DNA of 64,000 bases from Marinoscillum luteum (GTDB lineage: Bacteria; Bacteroidota; Bacteroidia; Cytophagales; Cyclobacteriaceae), in assembly GCF_044005705.1 (NCBI RefSeq), contig NZ_JBIPKE010000013.1, forward strand, positions 62,001 to 126,000, read 5' to 3'. A program made the position numbers and the translations under genes. Below the pieces are notes generated by a model. The model saw only the letters and a program-made list of their open reading frames with translations. It did no database searches and was not told the origin of the DNA. Below, piece by piece: positions 1-10,530 of the stretch (its first letter is position 1; each line of letters opens with the position of its first letter).

Positions 1-1
1 G

Positions 2-1624
2 CAGATATGGTCTGAAGCTCGCTCAGAGACGGCCATCAAAGAAAGTTTGTTTGAAGAACCAGCCGGTACAGAGACGGGTTTAATCGCTGCGTGGTTGTTT
101 AATGAAGTATCTGGAAGCACAGCTTCAAGTGCTGGTGGTGCCTATGCAGCAACTTTAGGCAACTCAGTTACCCGAGTATCTTTAAAGGAGGACTTTTCAT
201 TAGTTTTTGATAAAAGCCAGACGCCAAGTTTGGTGGACTTTGGTGTGAATGCATCTTTATCTCCTGCTGCTCCTTTCACTATTGAAGCGATGGTGTGCCC
301 ATTTGAAAATAACAACGGATATATCGTTTCAGGTGAAAATGGAACAGATGGGCCAAATGGTATCACTTTAAGAATGGCCGGTACATACGGTGTTGACTTT
401 TATTTTGGAGGGAGTGGAAACTGGAATCTGATCAACTCAGGAGACAATGCCCTGGATTCTGGAAAGTGGTCTCATGTGGTGGGTACTTATGCCGAGGATA
501 CGCTGAGACTATACATTAATGGTTCTGAAATGGCCAAAGCATATAACACCAATGCAGTAGGAGTCTCTACAACTGCTTTTACAGTTGGTGAAGGTTCTGA
601 ATACAGAGATCGTGGGTTTACTGGAAAAATTGACAATGTAAGGTTATGGAATACCGCAATTAAGTCGGGTGAAGTCTTGCTGCTTAAGGATACGATTATC
701 GAAGAAGCATCTGATGATTTAATCGCTGCATGGGCTTTCAATGAGGGGGCTGGAAATACAACAACTGACGTAGCACAGGTATACACCGGTACTTTGAGCA
801 ACGTAACCTGGGTTCAGAATGGTTATTATGTTACACAATCGACCGATACCGAAAACCAGGCTCCTCAGGCCAGTGCGACTGTTGACATTGAGGATGGGGT
901 TATTGGTCAGACATTTGCTTTTGATGCGTCAGGTTCTTCTGACAGAGATGGAGATGCTCTGACTTACACTTGGGATTTTGGTGACGGCAATAGTGAATCT
1001 GGTGAGTCAGTTAGTCATGCTTATGATACCGAAGGTGAGTATGAGGTAGTATTGATGGTTTCAGATGGAGAGGCCAGTAGTACGGCTAGTTTGTCTGTTT
1101 CTGTTTCTGTTAACCAGAATCCAATAGCCGCTTTTACCTCTTCAGCCACGTCTGGATTTTTGGTACTCACAGTTGATTTTGACGCTTCAACTACTGTTGA
1201 TCCTGAAGGACACGAACTTTCATATGACTGGGATTTTGGCGATGGAAATACGGGAGAAGGTGTGCAGGTCACTCATAGTTTTGAGCAAGTTGGGACATTT
1301 GACGTAGTACTTACGGTATCTGATAGCTATGGAGGTTCAGCAACGGAAAGTACCACTGTGGGGGTGTTGGAAGAGCAGGTAACCTTATCTACTGATTCTC
1401 AAGTAGGTCTTCAGGTCTATCCCAATCCGGTAAATGATTTTGTGAAAATAGAAGGACTGGAAGGAGCCTTTACATACAGTATCATCGGAATGGACGGTAG
1501 GGTATATCTCAGTCAAGATACACAACAAACATCCCTAAATATATCACACCTTCCAAAAGGGATGTACTTGATTGAGATCTCTAATGATAAGGTCAATATT
1601 TCACAAAAAGTCCTAAAACAATAA
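2..1624 (+). CDS. LamG/PKD surface protein with T9SS tail, 5' partial
   Basis: The reading frame is open from base 2 to the stop at 1622-1624, and the first codons already read like the end of a concanavalin-A/LamG repeat (QIWSEARSETAIKESL), so the gene starts left of the window; the TTG at 47 is not a convincing start. Seen: a LamG-like domain (about residues 15-220 of the visible part) ending in a second NVRLWNTAIKSGE motif, two PKD domains, each with a WDFGDGN core, and a C-terminal Por-type sorting domain beginning YPNPVNDF. It should be exported by the type IX system and be surface-bound or secreted. It stops 12 bases before susC and probably belongs to the same operon, where it could bind or help degrade the glycan. 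A catalytic domain may lie in the missing N-terminus. Domain calls are firm; the role is inferred. Confidence 0.85.
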   Translation, partial: QIWSEARSETAIKESLFEEPAGTETGLIAAWLFNEVSGSTASSAGGAYAATLGNSVTRVSLKEDFSLVFDKSQTPSLVDFGVNASLSPAAPFTIEAMVCPFENNNGYIVSGENGTDGPNGITLRMAGTYGVDFYFGGSGNWNLINSGDNALDSGKWSHVVGTYAEDTLRLYINGSEMAKAYNTNAVGVSTTAFTVGEGSEYRDRGFTGKIDNVRLWNTAIKSGEVLLLKDTIIEEASDDLIAAWAFNEGAGNTTTDVAQVYTGTLSNVTWVQNGYYVTQSTDTENQAPQASATVDIEDGVIGQTFAFDASGSSDRDGDALTYTWDFGDGNSESGESVSHAYDTEGEYEVVLMVSDGEASSTASLSVSVSVNQNPIAAFTSSATSGFLVLTVDFDASTTVDPEGHELSYDWDFGDGNTGEGVQVTHSFEQVGTFDVVLTVSDSYGGSATESTTVGVLEEQVTLSTDSQVGLQVYPNPVNDFVKIEGLEGAFTYSIIGMDGRVYLSQDTQQTSLNISHLPKGMYLIEISNDKVNISQKVLKQ

Positions 1625-1636
1625 ACCCAAATACAG

Positions 1637-4600
1637 ATGATGAAGAATTATACAAAATTTTTATCACTATGCCTTTTGGCTTTGTTGAGCACTGGATTGT
1701 TTGCTCAAGAGCGGGTGATCAAAGGTACAGTCACAAGTGAAGATGGGCCATTAATTGGGGCCTCTGTAGTTGAGAAAGGCACGTCTAATGGTACAATCAC
1801 CGATATAGACGGTAATTTCCAACTTTTACTAGCCGGTGAAAACACCAAGACAATCGTGGCGTCGTTTGTTGGTTTTCAATCGCGAGAGGTTACACTGTCC
1901 AGCGCTCAAACACAGATAGAAGTCATGCTGGAAGTTGATTACGCTTCACTTGAAGAAGTTGTAGTTGTTGGCTATGGAACCAAGAAAAAAGTAAACTTAA
2001 CTGGCTCCATAAGTCAGGTTGATGAGCAGGCATTTAAAGGGAAATCTGTAACTAATTCTTACCAGGCCTTGCAGGGTGAAGCTCCCGGGCTGATCATACA
2101 GCAAGGAACTTCAGAGCCGGGCTCAGTACCTCAAATCAATATCAGAGGGTTGAGTACGATCAATGGAAACACACCACTGATAGTGGTAGACGGAGTAATC
2201 AGTTCGCTAAATAATGTTAACCCGAATAATATTGAAAGTGTAAGTGTACTAAAAGATGCAGCTTCAGCAGCAATCTATGGGTCAAGGGCTGCTAATGGAG
2301 TGATTTTAGTTACCACAAAATCAGGAGAACCGGGGAAACCTAAGTTCACTTACAGCACAATGATGGGGATCCAGCAGCCGACTAATTTTCCTAAGGCTGC
2401 TGATTCATGGGAGTACGCCACGCTCCGGAATGAAGCTTTGGTCAACTCTGGGCTATCACCAGCTTTCACACCTGAGCAGATTTTAGGATTTAAGGAAAAT
2501 GGCCCGAACACATTTCATTACAGAGAGATTTTTAAAGACCAGGCAGCGCAAAGCAGCCATAATTTATCCATGAGTGGAGCTGATAATGGCCTTAACTATT
2601 TTATGTCTTTGGGTTACCTGGACCAGAATAGTTTATTCAAGGGTCCAGATTATGGCTATAAGAGATACAACTTTCGAATTAACCTATCAAAGGAGATCAG
2701 TGATAAGTTGAAGGTGTCAGGTCGCATGTCTTTTGCCAGAAACGACATTAAGGATCATGCATGGTGGACCGAGTGGTTGATAGAGCCGACAGTTCGAATA
2801 CCAACTATTTATGACATAGTAGACGAGAATGGAGATTATACCCTGGTAAGTGGTAGTAATGGTAACAGTTTAGCCAGACTGGAACAAGGTGGTTCCAGGA
2901 CTAGTCAAAATGATGAAGCATTGGGAAATGTTAGCCTGGAATATAAACCAATAGATGGGTTGACATTGCGAGGTGTATTAGGTGGTAATATTACGAGCAA
3001 CCAAACCCACCAGTTCCGAAAGGCGATAACGTACGCTTACCCTGGAGGTGGTGATAATCAAAACTCCGTAACGGATCAGTACAGTAGATCACTCTATTTG
3101 AATCCGTATGTTACTGCCAATTATCAACTGGAGTTATTTGATAATCACGAGTTTGAGGTTTTGATTGGTGCTTCATCTGAAAGTTTCAAGACGCAATTTT
3201 TTGGAGTGACGGGCTTAGATGTACCTGGGAATGAATTTGGAGTCATCGGAAATACATCGGAGATTCTTCAGAGCGAAACATACGGATCGGCAAATGACTG
3301 GGCTATTAATTCATTCTTTGGGCGGGTAGGGTATACCATTTCAGACAAGTACTTGTTTGAAGCCAATCTGAGATATGATGGGTCGTCCAGGTTCTCTGAT
3401 GAGAATAGGTGGGGTACGTTTCCTTCCTTTTCCTTAGGTTGGGTGGCTAGCAATGAGGCTTTCTTCCAACCACTCACGTCAGTTATATCATTTGCCAAGA
3501 TACGTGCCTCATGGGGCAAGTTGGGTAACCAGGACATCAACGACCTTTATGGCTACCAAAGTCTAGTAAGTGCTTCTCCAAATATTTATGCTTTTGGAAA
3601 TGTGGGGGTACCCGGATCTTTTTATTCCGTATCCAATGCTTCCAGAACCTGGGAGACATCTACCATGAAAAATATTGGATTGGATCTTTCCTTTATGAAA
3701 GATCAGTTGAATTTGTCCGTGGATGTGTTTGACAACCTTACAGAAGATATCCTATTGCAACTGCCTGTGCCAGATGTTTATGGATTGGGGCAACCCTTTC
3801 AAAATGCAGGTTCAGTAAGAAATCGTGGATGGGAAGTTGCTCTTGATTACCGTTTCAGAAGTGGCTCATTCAATCACTCATTTAATGTGAACGTATCTGA
3901 TAACCTGAATGAAGTCGTTGACCTAAAAGGAAGAGAGTTTATTTCTGGTGGTGATGTTCAGACCATCCTCAGAGAAGGGTATCCGATGTATTCTTACTAT
4001 GCCCTAATGTCTGATGGCTTTTTTAACTCCACAGAGGAGATCGATGCAAGTGCTACACCCATCTTTGCCACAAGTGTGAAGCCTGGAGATATTAAGTATG
4101 TAGACAGAAATGGTGATGATGAAATCAACTATGAAGATGACCGGTTCATTGTGGGTAACCCATTTCCGCGATACAATTTTGGTTTCACATATAGAGCTGA
4201 GTGGAATGGACTTGATTTCAGCCTGTTTCTACAGGGGTTAGGTAAGAGATCTCAGTGGGTAAGGGGTGAAATTGTAGAGGCTTTTCACAATAGCAACGAA
4301 GGTCCTGTTTTTAAGCAACATCTGGATAGGTGGACACCTGTGAATACGGATGCTTCTTATCCAAGATTAACCATTGGTTCTGAATCAGTCAACAATGCAG
4401 CCCGGTCAGATTTTTGGATTTTTGATGCTAAGTATCTACGCATCAAAAATGTACAGATTGGATATACGCTACCGGAAACGTGGACCGGTAAAATTGGAAT
4501 GTCGAATGCCAGATTTTATGTGTCAGGGTTCAACTTATTAACATTCAGTCCATTTGACATTGGCCTAGATCCAGAGGTCAATGGCAGCCTTAGCGGAGCA

Positions 4601-4672
4601 GGAGCACCTTATAGTGGTCGAGTGTATCCGGTAAGCCGAGTCATCTCAGCAGGGTTAGATATTAATTTTTAA
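1637..4672 (+). CDS. SusC/RagA-type TonB-dependent outer-membrane transporter
   Basis: This 1011-residue protein is a SusC-family TonB-linked porin for uptake of oligosaccharides. Seen: a signal peptide (about 1-24, ending LFAQ), a CarboxypepD_reg-like domain (about 27-112), the family's EEVVVVGYGT segment, a plug domain (about 120-230, with NIRGLSTING and VLKDAASAAIYGSRAANG), then a barrel ending in the aromatic residue F (AGLDINF). Length is normal for SusC. ATG codons at 1637 and 1640 are both usable. susD follows after 12 bases, so the two should be co-transcribed and form the usual SusCD lid-and-pore complex. The linked GH76 genes suggest manno-oligosaccharides as substrate; that part is inference. 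Confidence 0.95.
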   Translation: MMKNYTKFLSLCLLALLSTGLFAQERVIKGTVTSEDGPLIGASVVEKGTSNGTITDIDGNFQLLLAGENTKTIVASFVGFQSREVTLSSAQTQIEVMLEVDYASLEEVVVVGYGTKKKVNLTGSISQVDEQAFKGKSVTNSYQALQGEAPGLIIQQGTSEPGSVPQINIRGLSTINGNTPLIVVDGVISSLNNVNPNNIESVSVLKDAASAAIYGSRAANGVILVTTKSGEPGKPKFTYSTMMGIQQPTNFPKAADSWEYATLRNEALVNSGLSPAFTPEQILGFKENGPNTFHYREIFKDQAAQSSHNLSMSGADNGLNYFMSLGYLDQNSLFKGPDYGYKRYNFRINLSKEISDKLKVSGRMSFARNDIKDHAWWTEWLIEPTVRIPTIYDIVDENGDYTLVSGSNGNSLARLEQGGSRTSQNDEALGNVSLEYKPIDGLTLRGVLGGNITSNQTHQFRKAITYAYPGGGDNQNSVTDQYSRSLYLNPYVTANYQLELFDNHEFEVLIGASSESFKTQFFGVTGLDVPGNEFGVIGNTSEILQSETYGSANDWAINSFFGRVGYTISDKYLFEANLRYDGSSRFSDENRWGTFPSFSLGWVASNEAFFQPLTSVISFAKIRASWGKLGNQDINDLYGYQSLVSASPNIYAFGNVGVPGSFYSVSNASRTWETSTMKNIGLDLSFMKDQLNLSVDVFDNLTEDILLQLPVPDVYGLGQPFQNAGSVRNRGWEVALDYRFRSGSFNHSFNVNVSDNLNEVVDLKGREFISGGDVQTILREGYPMYSYYALMSDGFFNSTEEIDASATPIFATSVKPGDIKYVDRNGDDEINYEDDRFIVGNPFPRYNFGFTYRAEWNGLDFSLFLQGLGKRSQWVRGEIVEAFHNSNEGPVFKQHLDRWTPVNTDASYPRLTIGSESVNNAARSDFWIFDAKYLRIKNVQIGYTLPETWTGKIGMSNARFYVSGFNLLTFSPFDIGLDPEVNGSLSGAGAPYSGRVYPVSRVISAGLDINF

Positions 4673-4684
4673 ACAAACAGATCA

Positions 4685-6256
4685 ATGAAACGAATTATAA
4701 CATATTTAGTGGTGATAGCTGTGATCAGTAGCTGTGCCGATTTGGATCTGGTGCCTAAGGATGCACAAAGTGAACTTAATTATTGGCAGACCGAGGAGGA
4801 TGCAAGAATCTTTCTGAACTCCATGTATGCTGACTTAATGAGTGCAGACTCTTATTTACTATTGAGTGCACTCAGTGATGATGCTTATACCAGGGCACAG
4901 GAAGGCTATCGAAACATTGCCAATGGAAACTATGACGCCTCAAATGGAGTGGTGCGTGGCATGTGGTCTGGTCGTTACGCCAGTATTCGCCGGTCCAATA
5001 TTTTCTTAAATAACATTAATAATGTTGTCGAGATAAGTGAAGAGAAAAGAGCTGCCTACATCGCAGAAGCGAGGTTCATCAGGGCTTGGCATTACTTCTA
5101 TTTGATCGAACTGTTTGGAGACGTACCTTTCATTACCGATGAAATCAGCATTGAGGAGTCGCTGGAGGTCACACGTACTGATGAAGCTGAGATTCTTGGT
5201 TTTATCTATGATGAACTTGATCTGGCCATTTCGGACTTACCTTCAGATGTTGCGGGAGATCAGCAAGGAAGAATTACTTCAGGAGCAGCTATTGCTTTCA
5301 AATCCAGGGTACACCTGTATAATGGTCAGCATTCTGAAGCCGCTGCTTTGGCAGGACAATTAATTGATGAATACGCTCTGTTTCCTAACTATGGTGGGCT
5401 GTTTAACATGGCCAATGAAAATAATGAAGAAGTGATACTGAGTTTGCAGTATGTGCCGGTGGATCGGGAGCATGGCATTCAGTACTTCTTGATTCCTCCA
5501 AGTTTGGGTGGTTATGCCAACTTTTCTCCTTTGCAGGAGCTGGTTGATAGCTACCCAATGGCCAATGGCCTTGCTATAGATGATCCATTATCAGGGTACG
5601 ATGAATCAAACCCTTACCAAAATAGAGATCCCCGGCTTTCAGCGACAATTATTCATGATGAATATAGCTTGACTGATTTTAGTGGAAATGAAGTGACTAT
5701 CGATACTTCACCTGGTGCCGAACCAAATGGGTTGAACTTCTCGTCCAATTCCACACCTACCGGATATTATGTGTCTAAATTTTATGACCAGCAAGCAAGA
5801 AATGTATCAAATTCTGGTTTGAATCTCATAGTGATCAGGTATGCAGAAGTCTTGCTCAACTACGCTGAAGCAAAGATTGAATCAGGAACTTTTACTTCTG
5901 CTGATTGGAATAATACCGTTCGGCAGATTCGTGAAAGGGCTGGTTTATCTGGTGCTGCAGCATTGAATTACCCTGGGAATGACCAGGAAGCATTGCGAAC
6001 TATAGTACGCAATGAAAGAAGGTTAGAACTGGCTTTTGAAGCAGGGCACAGATTTTTTGATATCAGGAGGTGGCAAATCGCAGATGAAGTACTTGACGGC
6101 TGGGCACATGGTATACAAACCAATGTGTCACCACAGGATGATGGTTATGAAAGAGTGGATTTAAGAACTTTTGATACTGACAAGCACTATCTCTGGCCTA
6201 TTCCGCAAAGTGAAAGAGATATCAATGACAAATTATCACAAAACCCAAATTGGTAA
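4685..6256 (+). CDS. SusD/RagB-family glycan-binding lipoprotein
   Basis: This 523-residue lipoprotein is the surface lid of the SusC transporter. Seen: a lipoprotein signal with Cys17 (VISSC), the SusD N-terminal segment (AQSELNYW), TPR-like helices around EARFIRAWHYFYLIELFGDVP (about 126-146), a RagB segment with NERRLELAFEAGHRFFDIRRW near residue 450, and the usual C-terminus (LWPIPQSERDIN...NPNW). Start ATG 4685 gives the lipobox directly. Its stop TAA (6254-6256) shares one base with the ATG of the next gene, pointing to coupled translation within the mannan locus. Family assignment is very firm; ligand identity is not visible in the sequence. Confidence 0.95.
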   Translation: MKRIITYLVVIAVISSCADLDLVPKDAQSELNYWQTEEDARIFLNSMYADLMSADSYLLLSALSDDAYTRAQEGYRNIANGNYDASNGVVRGMWSGRYASIRRSNIFLNNINNVVEISEEKRAAYIAEARFIRAWHYFYLIELFGDVPFITDEISIEESLEVTRTDEAEILGFIYDELDLAISDLPSDVAGDQQGRITSGAAIAFKSRVHLYNGQHSEAAALAGQLIDEYALFPNYGGLFNMANENNEEVILSLQYVPVDREHGIQYFLIPPSLGGYANFSPLQELVDSYPMANGLAIDDPLSGYDESNPYQNRDPRLSATIIHDEYSLTDFSGNEVTIDTSPGAEPNGLNFSSNSTPTGYYVSKFYDQQARNVSNSGLNLIVIRYAEVLLNYAEAKIESGTFTSADWNNTVRQIRERAGLSGAAALNYPGNDQEALRTIVRNERRLELAFEAGHRFFDIRRWQIADEVLDGWAHGIQTNVSPQDDGYERVDLRTFDTDKHYLWPIPQSERDINDKLSQNPNW

Positions 6257-7485
6257 TGAAAAAGATTAGAAAATATTCGGTTTTGGCAATGGTTTTTGCC
6301 TTGATGTTTTTCTCCTGTAATAAGGAGGAATTTGAACTTAATAGTGAAATAGCGCAGGTGGGTTCATTGGAAGGTCCTGTGAATGACACAAGAATTCAAA
6401 TAGATCCTGAAAATGGAGAAAGCGTGACTTTTAACTGGACTCCGGCACAGGCCGCTGATGGGGGATTGATACTCTACACAGTTTTATTTGATGTGGAAAG
6501 CGGCTCATTCGAAGAACCAATTTATTCCATTTCATCTGATAACAAAGGAGGAGGAACTACGCTTACTATGAGCCAAGTGTTTCTGAATATAATAGCTGCC
6601 AAGGCAGGTATTGAGCAGTTAACAACGGGTAAGGTGAAATGGACTGTAAAAGCCTCCAGTGGATATCAGTCAAAGGTCTTTGATCAAAGTCTTGGGCTTT
6701 CGCTGACAAGGCCTGAAGGTTTGGCGATTTTCCCGAAATACATGTACATCCATGGATCAGCGACAGAAGGCGAGGAGTTGTCAGATGCGGTTGCCTTCAA
6801 AGAGATTGTCAACGAACTACCTACAGATAACTTCAACCCTGGTGTTTTCGAATCAATTTCTAAACTAACACCGGGTGAATTCTATATTGTTGATTCGAAT
6901 AATCCGGACTCTACGGTAAACAACTATTACCTGAACAGTGAAGGTAAAATCAGAAGTGGGGATCAGGCTACCTCATTTACCGGAGAAGAGGGAGTTTACA
7001 GGATAAGGATGAATTTGTCTGCTGCCACCATTTCCTATGAGAAAATATCGGATTTGGAGCTCTACATATTTGCGAGTCAGGTCACCAAGGCGGAATTATC
7101 TTATGTCGGTAATCACACCTTTGAATCAACCAATGGATTTTTTGATTTTCTAAATCCCGGCGATCCGGAAGCCCCAGACTGGTTAGGTTGGGAGGAAGAG
7201 CGATATCGCTTCAAATTAATGATAGATGGGACGCAAACTTACCTTGGCAGCTTTCACAACGAAGCTATGAATGCATCGCTGGTAGAGGGTCAGAGTGCTT
7301 ATAATGTCAGGCCAACAGGAGAAGAGCCAGTCAGCTACTACAATGTTTATTTTCTTGGAGCTGATGCAGGTTACTGGCAAGGAGCCTGGAAGTTTGCTGA
7401 TGAGTACAATGGAGCACCATTTACCGTAAGGGTAATATTTGATCCCAAAGCGGATCACTATTACCATGAGTTTGAATTGAATTAG
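6256..7485 (+). CDS. SusE/SusF-like outer-membrane lipoprotein
   Basis: This 409-residue protein resembles SusE/SusF surface glycan-binding lipoproteins. Seen: a lipobox at Cys21 (MFFSC), an N-terminal SusE-like Ig fold containing VTFNWTPAQAADG, and later SusF-type segments (MYIHGSATEG, YRFKLMIDG). A frame from TTG 6250 exists, but ATG 6256 puts the signal peptide at the start and overlaps the susD stop by one base, so it was preferred. Position directly after susD is classical. It would hold the polysaccharide at the cell surface. The binding specificity is unknown; mannan is inferred from the GH76 neighbours. Confidence 0.88.
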   Translation: MKKIRKYSVLAMVFALMFFSCNKEEFELNSEIAQVGSLEGPVNDTRIQIDPENGESVTFNWTPAQAADGGLILYTVLFDVESGSFEEPIYSISSDNKGGGTTLTMSQVFLNIIAAKAGIEQLTTGKVKWTVKASSGYQSKVFDQSLGLSLTRPEGLAIFPKYMYIHGSATEGEELSDAVAFKEIVNELPTDNFNPGVFESISKLTPGEFYIVDSNNPDSTVNNYYLNSEGKIRSGDQATSFTGEEGVYRIRMNLSAATISYEKISDLELYIFASQVTKAELSYVGNHTFESTNGFFDFLNPGDPEAPDWLGWEEERYRFKLMIDGTQTYLGSFHNEAMNASLVEGQSAYNVRPTGEEPVSYYNVYFLGADAGYWQGAWKFADEYNGAPFTVRVIFDPKADHYYHEFELN

Positions 7486-7500
7486 TACTATTAAATACAC

Positions 7501-8685
7501 ATGAAATATACAGTTGTGAATATTCTAATTATATCAATTATCAGCTTAATCGCCTGCAAAGAACCCGTGGATGATCAGCTTGTTGACCCTACGGACAAAG
7601 ACACTACAAGTGTTGAGATATCTTATAAGGAGAAGGCAAAGTCTGTTTATGATTTCATCCAAAACAATTATAAAGCTGGTGACTTATATCGGGAGAATAA
7701 TCCTACTCAAGGTGGAGATAACAAGTACTGCTATCTCTGGCCTTATGTAGGAATGCTCACTGCCGGTAATGTGCTCTATGAGCTGGGTTATGACCAATCC
7801 ATCCATGACAAGGAATTTGATGGTTTGGAGTTTTTTTATGAAGCCAGGGAAGAGCTTCCCGGGTATCAGGCATATCCCATAATTGAGGTCAAATCTGACC
7901 ACTATTATGATGACAATTGTATTGTGGCGATGGAGTTGATAGACGCTTACAGGTTGCTCGGAGATCAGCAGTTTCTGGATCGGGCCATTGCAATTACGGA
8001 ATTTATCATGTCCGGTGAAGATTCACGAATGGGCGGTGGCCTCTACTGGCTGGAAGCAGTAGCCGGAGATTGTACCTCCGGCCCCAATTGCATAAAAGCA
8101 GCCAATACTACCGCATATGCAGCTTTTGTCACCAGTGAGCTGTATAAAGAGACTCAGGAAGAAAGATATCTTGACTTTGCGAAAAGGACTTATAAGTGGA
8201 ATTACAACACTTTACGGGATACTTCTGATGATTTGTATTGGAACGATATAAACATAGGTACCAATCAAATCAACCCTGTAAAGTGGACTTACAATGCCGC
8301 CATGATGATCATGTCAGGGGTGAACCTCTATGAGATCACCGGAGAGCAATCCTATTTAGATGAGTCCATTGCCACGGCCAGATCATCTTTTTCAAAGTTT
8401 ACATCTGTGCGTGACGATCAACTTTTCTTTCCGGCGAATGATCCATGGTTTAATACTGAGCTGATGACCTCATTTATCAAGTTGTCAACGTATGACGACA
8501 AATCGAAAGAATACATTGAGGTTTTTATCAAAAACGCAGATCATGCATGGGAAAATGCGCGCACTCAGGAGGGCCACTTTTATGAAGACTGGTCCGGCAA
8601 CCGCCAGGGAAGGTACTTCTGGCTTTTGCATCAGGCGTGTATGATCGAAGTATTTGGCAGGGCTGCAATTTATAGAGGTGAATAA
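7501..8685 (+). CDS. GH76 family alpha-1,6-mannanase-like lipoprotein
   Basis: A 394-residue protein of glycoside hydrolase family 76, whose known members cut alpha-1,6-mannan backbones (yeast cell-wall mannan and similar). Seen: a lipobox at Cys19 (SLIAC), an (alpha/alpha)6-type sequence, and the paired aspartates D137-D138 in HYYDDNC that match the catalytic DD of the family. GGGLYWLEA and WTYNAAMMI are further family-like segments. It starts 15 bases after the SusE/F gene and should be in the same transcript. Lipidation suggests surface or periplasmic anchoring. The activity was not tested; related GH76 members can act on short manno-oligosaccharides or on other alpha-1,6-mannosyl polymers. 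Confidence 0.9.
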   Translation: MKYTVVNILIISIISLIACKEPVDDQLVDPTDKDTTSVEISYKEKAKSVYDFIQNNYKAGDLYRENNPTQGGDNKYCYLWPYVGMLTAGNVLYELGYDQSIHDKEFDGLEFFYEAREELPGYQAYPIIEVKSDHYYDDNCIVAMELIDAYRLLGDQQFLDRAIAITEFIMSGEDSRMGGGLYWLEAVAGDCTSGPNCIKAANTTAYAAFVTSELYKETQEERYLDFAKRTYKWNYNTLRDTSDDLYWNDINIGTNQINPVKWTYNAAMMIMSGVNLYEITGEQSYLDESIATARSSFSKFTSVRDDQLFFPANDPWFNTELMTSFIKLSTYDDKSKEYIEVFIKNADHAWENARTQEGHFYEDWSGNRQGRYFWLLHQACMIEVFGRAAIYRGE

Positions 8686-8709
8686 AGTATTAGAATAAAG
8701 CAAGAGCAA

Positions 8710-10482
8710 ATGTCTGTAACACAGCAAGAGGAAATTAGAAATACACAACAGTACGAATTACCCGTAAAGAAAGAGAATAGATCAAACGGATATGATATCT
8801 ACCCGACTCATAATATAGGTGCAGGGTTAATATTTGAAGGTTATGAGTCACTGGCCAGGGAGTTGGCTAATAGTTCTCATGTAAAGATCGATGGCTATGT
8901 GGGAGTCTTGTTTGAAGACCTCAAGCAGCAGTTGGATAGCGCGTTTGAGAAAATTGATATTCGCCCGAAATGGGTGAATGTAAAGGATGCTATGTTTCCA
9001 GAGGAGGAGATCAACGATAAGGTTGGGCCGTTTTTAGGAGGTGATGATCCGGTTTTCGGAAAGCTAACATGTCTCGAGCTTATTGATTTTTTCAATTCAG
9101 ATCAGCTAAAAACGTTGGCTTCCGAAAACACCGTCGAACCGATAATTTTTTATGGAGTGGGTGCTTCTCTGATCCCAGTTGACGGGGTGAATGTCTACTT
9201 TGAAATAAGTAAAAACGAAATTCAATTTCGATCAAGGGCGGGATCGGTTCTCAATTTGGGCAGCTCTAAGCCTGCAGACCCGAAGGTCATGTACAAACGG
9301 TTCTATTTCGTTGATTGGGTTGTACTCAATAAGCATAAGAAGCGAGTGAAAAATGAGATTGATCTTTTGGTGGATGGGCAGCGTTCGCAGAATATAACAT
9401 GGATTAAAGGGAATGAATGGAGGAAGACCTTGGCTAAAATTGTAGAAGAGCCTATTCGTGTACGCCCGTGGTTTGAGCCAGGTGCCTGGGGCGGAACCTG
9501 GATCAAAGACAAAATCGAAGGCCTTGAACAGGATGTGGTCAATTATGCATGGTCTTTTGAATTGATTGTTCCTGAAAATGGGGTCATTATCGAGAGCTCA
9601 GGATTGATGCTTGAGTATTCTTTTGATTTTCTTATGTTCATGGCCGGCCAAAAGATACTCGGAACCGACTATGAGGAGTATGGTTTTGAGTTCCCAATTC
9701 GTTTTGATTTTCTAGACACTTTTGATGGTGGTAACCTCTCTATCCAGTGCCATCCTCAGCTGGATTACATGAAAAAGAACTTTGGTGAGAATATCACACA
9801 GGAAGAAACCTACTATATACTTGATTGTCAAAATGATGCGAAAGTTTATCTTGGATTTCAAGAAGGAGTAACCCCTGCAGCATTTCAGGAGGCTCTGGAG
9901 AATAGTCAGAAAAATAAAGAAACAATTAAGATTGAAGAGTACGTTCAGGTTTTCGATGCACAAAAGCATGGCCTGTATCTCATTCCTCCTGGCACTATTC
10001 ACGGGTCAGGAACGGATAATCTGGTACTAGAGATTAGCTCCACACCGTACATCTATACTTTTAAGATGTATGACTGGTTGAGGCTGGATCTGGATGGTAA
10101 TCCAAGGCCCTTGAATATCGAAAGAGGCATGGATAATCTCGATTTCGAACGATCCGGAGCAAGTGTAAAGGACGAACTCATCTCGAAACCCTACCTACTT
10201 GATCAGACAGAAAACTGGGAATTGTATCATTTGCCCACCCACGAAAAGCATTTATATGATGTGCACAGATATGTGGTCAACTCAGAGGTGACAATAAATA
10301 CAGAAGGTAAAGCGCATGTGTTGAGCCTAGTAGAAGGAGGTCAAATACGGGTTACGACCAAAAACAATTCCATGATATTCAAGTATGCTGAAACATTCGT
10401 TATTCCTGCCGCCGCGAATCAATATGTTATTGAGAATTTATCTCAAACCCCCGTTTTAGTGGTAAAGGCATTTATCAAATAG
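8710..10482 (+). CDS. manA: Class I mannose-6-phosphate isomerase, long Bacteroidota form
   Basis: This 590-residue cytosolic protein is a cupin-type mannose-6-phosphate isomerase (mannose-6-P to fructose-6-P). Seen: no signal peptide; the zinc-site region SIQCHPQ (His348), a Gly/Pro-rich loop before it (EPGAWGGTW), and PPGTIHGSG with His431; the C-terminus resembles a second cupin half. It is longer than the roughly 400-residue E. coli enzyme, because of an N-terminal stretch of about 200 residues (NGYDIYPTHNIG...). That long form is, to my knowledge, common in Bacteroidota. It lies between two GH76 genes, which ties the locus to mannose metabolism. Start ATG 8710 follows the GH76 stop by 24 bases. 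Confidence 0.85.
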   Translation: MSVTQQEEIRNTQQYELPVKKENRSNGYDIYPTHNIGAGLIFEGYESLARELANSSHVKIDGYVGVLFEDLKQQLDSAFEKIDIRPKWVNVKDAMFPEEEINDKVGPFLGGDDPVFGKLTCLELIDFFNSDQLKTLASENTVEPIIFYGVGASLIPVDGVNVYFEISKNEIQFRSRAGSVLNLGSSKPADPKVMYKRFYFVDWVVLNKHKKRVKNEIDLLVDGQRSQNITWIKGNEWRKTLAKIVEEPIRVRPWFEPGAWGGTWIKDKIEGLEQDVVNYAWSFELIVPENGVIIESSGLMLEYSFDFLMFMAGQKILGTDYEEYGFEFPIRFDFLDTFDGGNLSIQCHPQLDYMKKNFGENITQEETYYILDCQNDAKVYLGFQEGVTPAAFQEALENSQKNKETIKIEEYVQVFDAQKHGLYLIPPGTIHGSGTDNLVLEISSTPYIYTFKMYDWLRLDLDGNPRPLNIERGMDNLDFERSGASVKDELISKPYLLDQTENWELYHLPTHEKHLYDVHRYVVNSEVTINTEGKAHVLSLVEGGQIRVTTKNNSMIFKYAETFVIPAAANQYVIENLSQTPVLVVKAFIK

Positions 10483-10530
10483 GGCTAGTAGGACACTAAG
10501 GCGGACTTTCCATGTCATGTGGGAATCCAA

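Noticed and set aside
1637..6256. SusC/SusD pair as part of the starch system at 17957-29803
   Set aside because: The pair is in one transcript with two GH76 genes and manA and ends in its own terminator; the glucan genes begin 6 kb further with other strands between.
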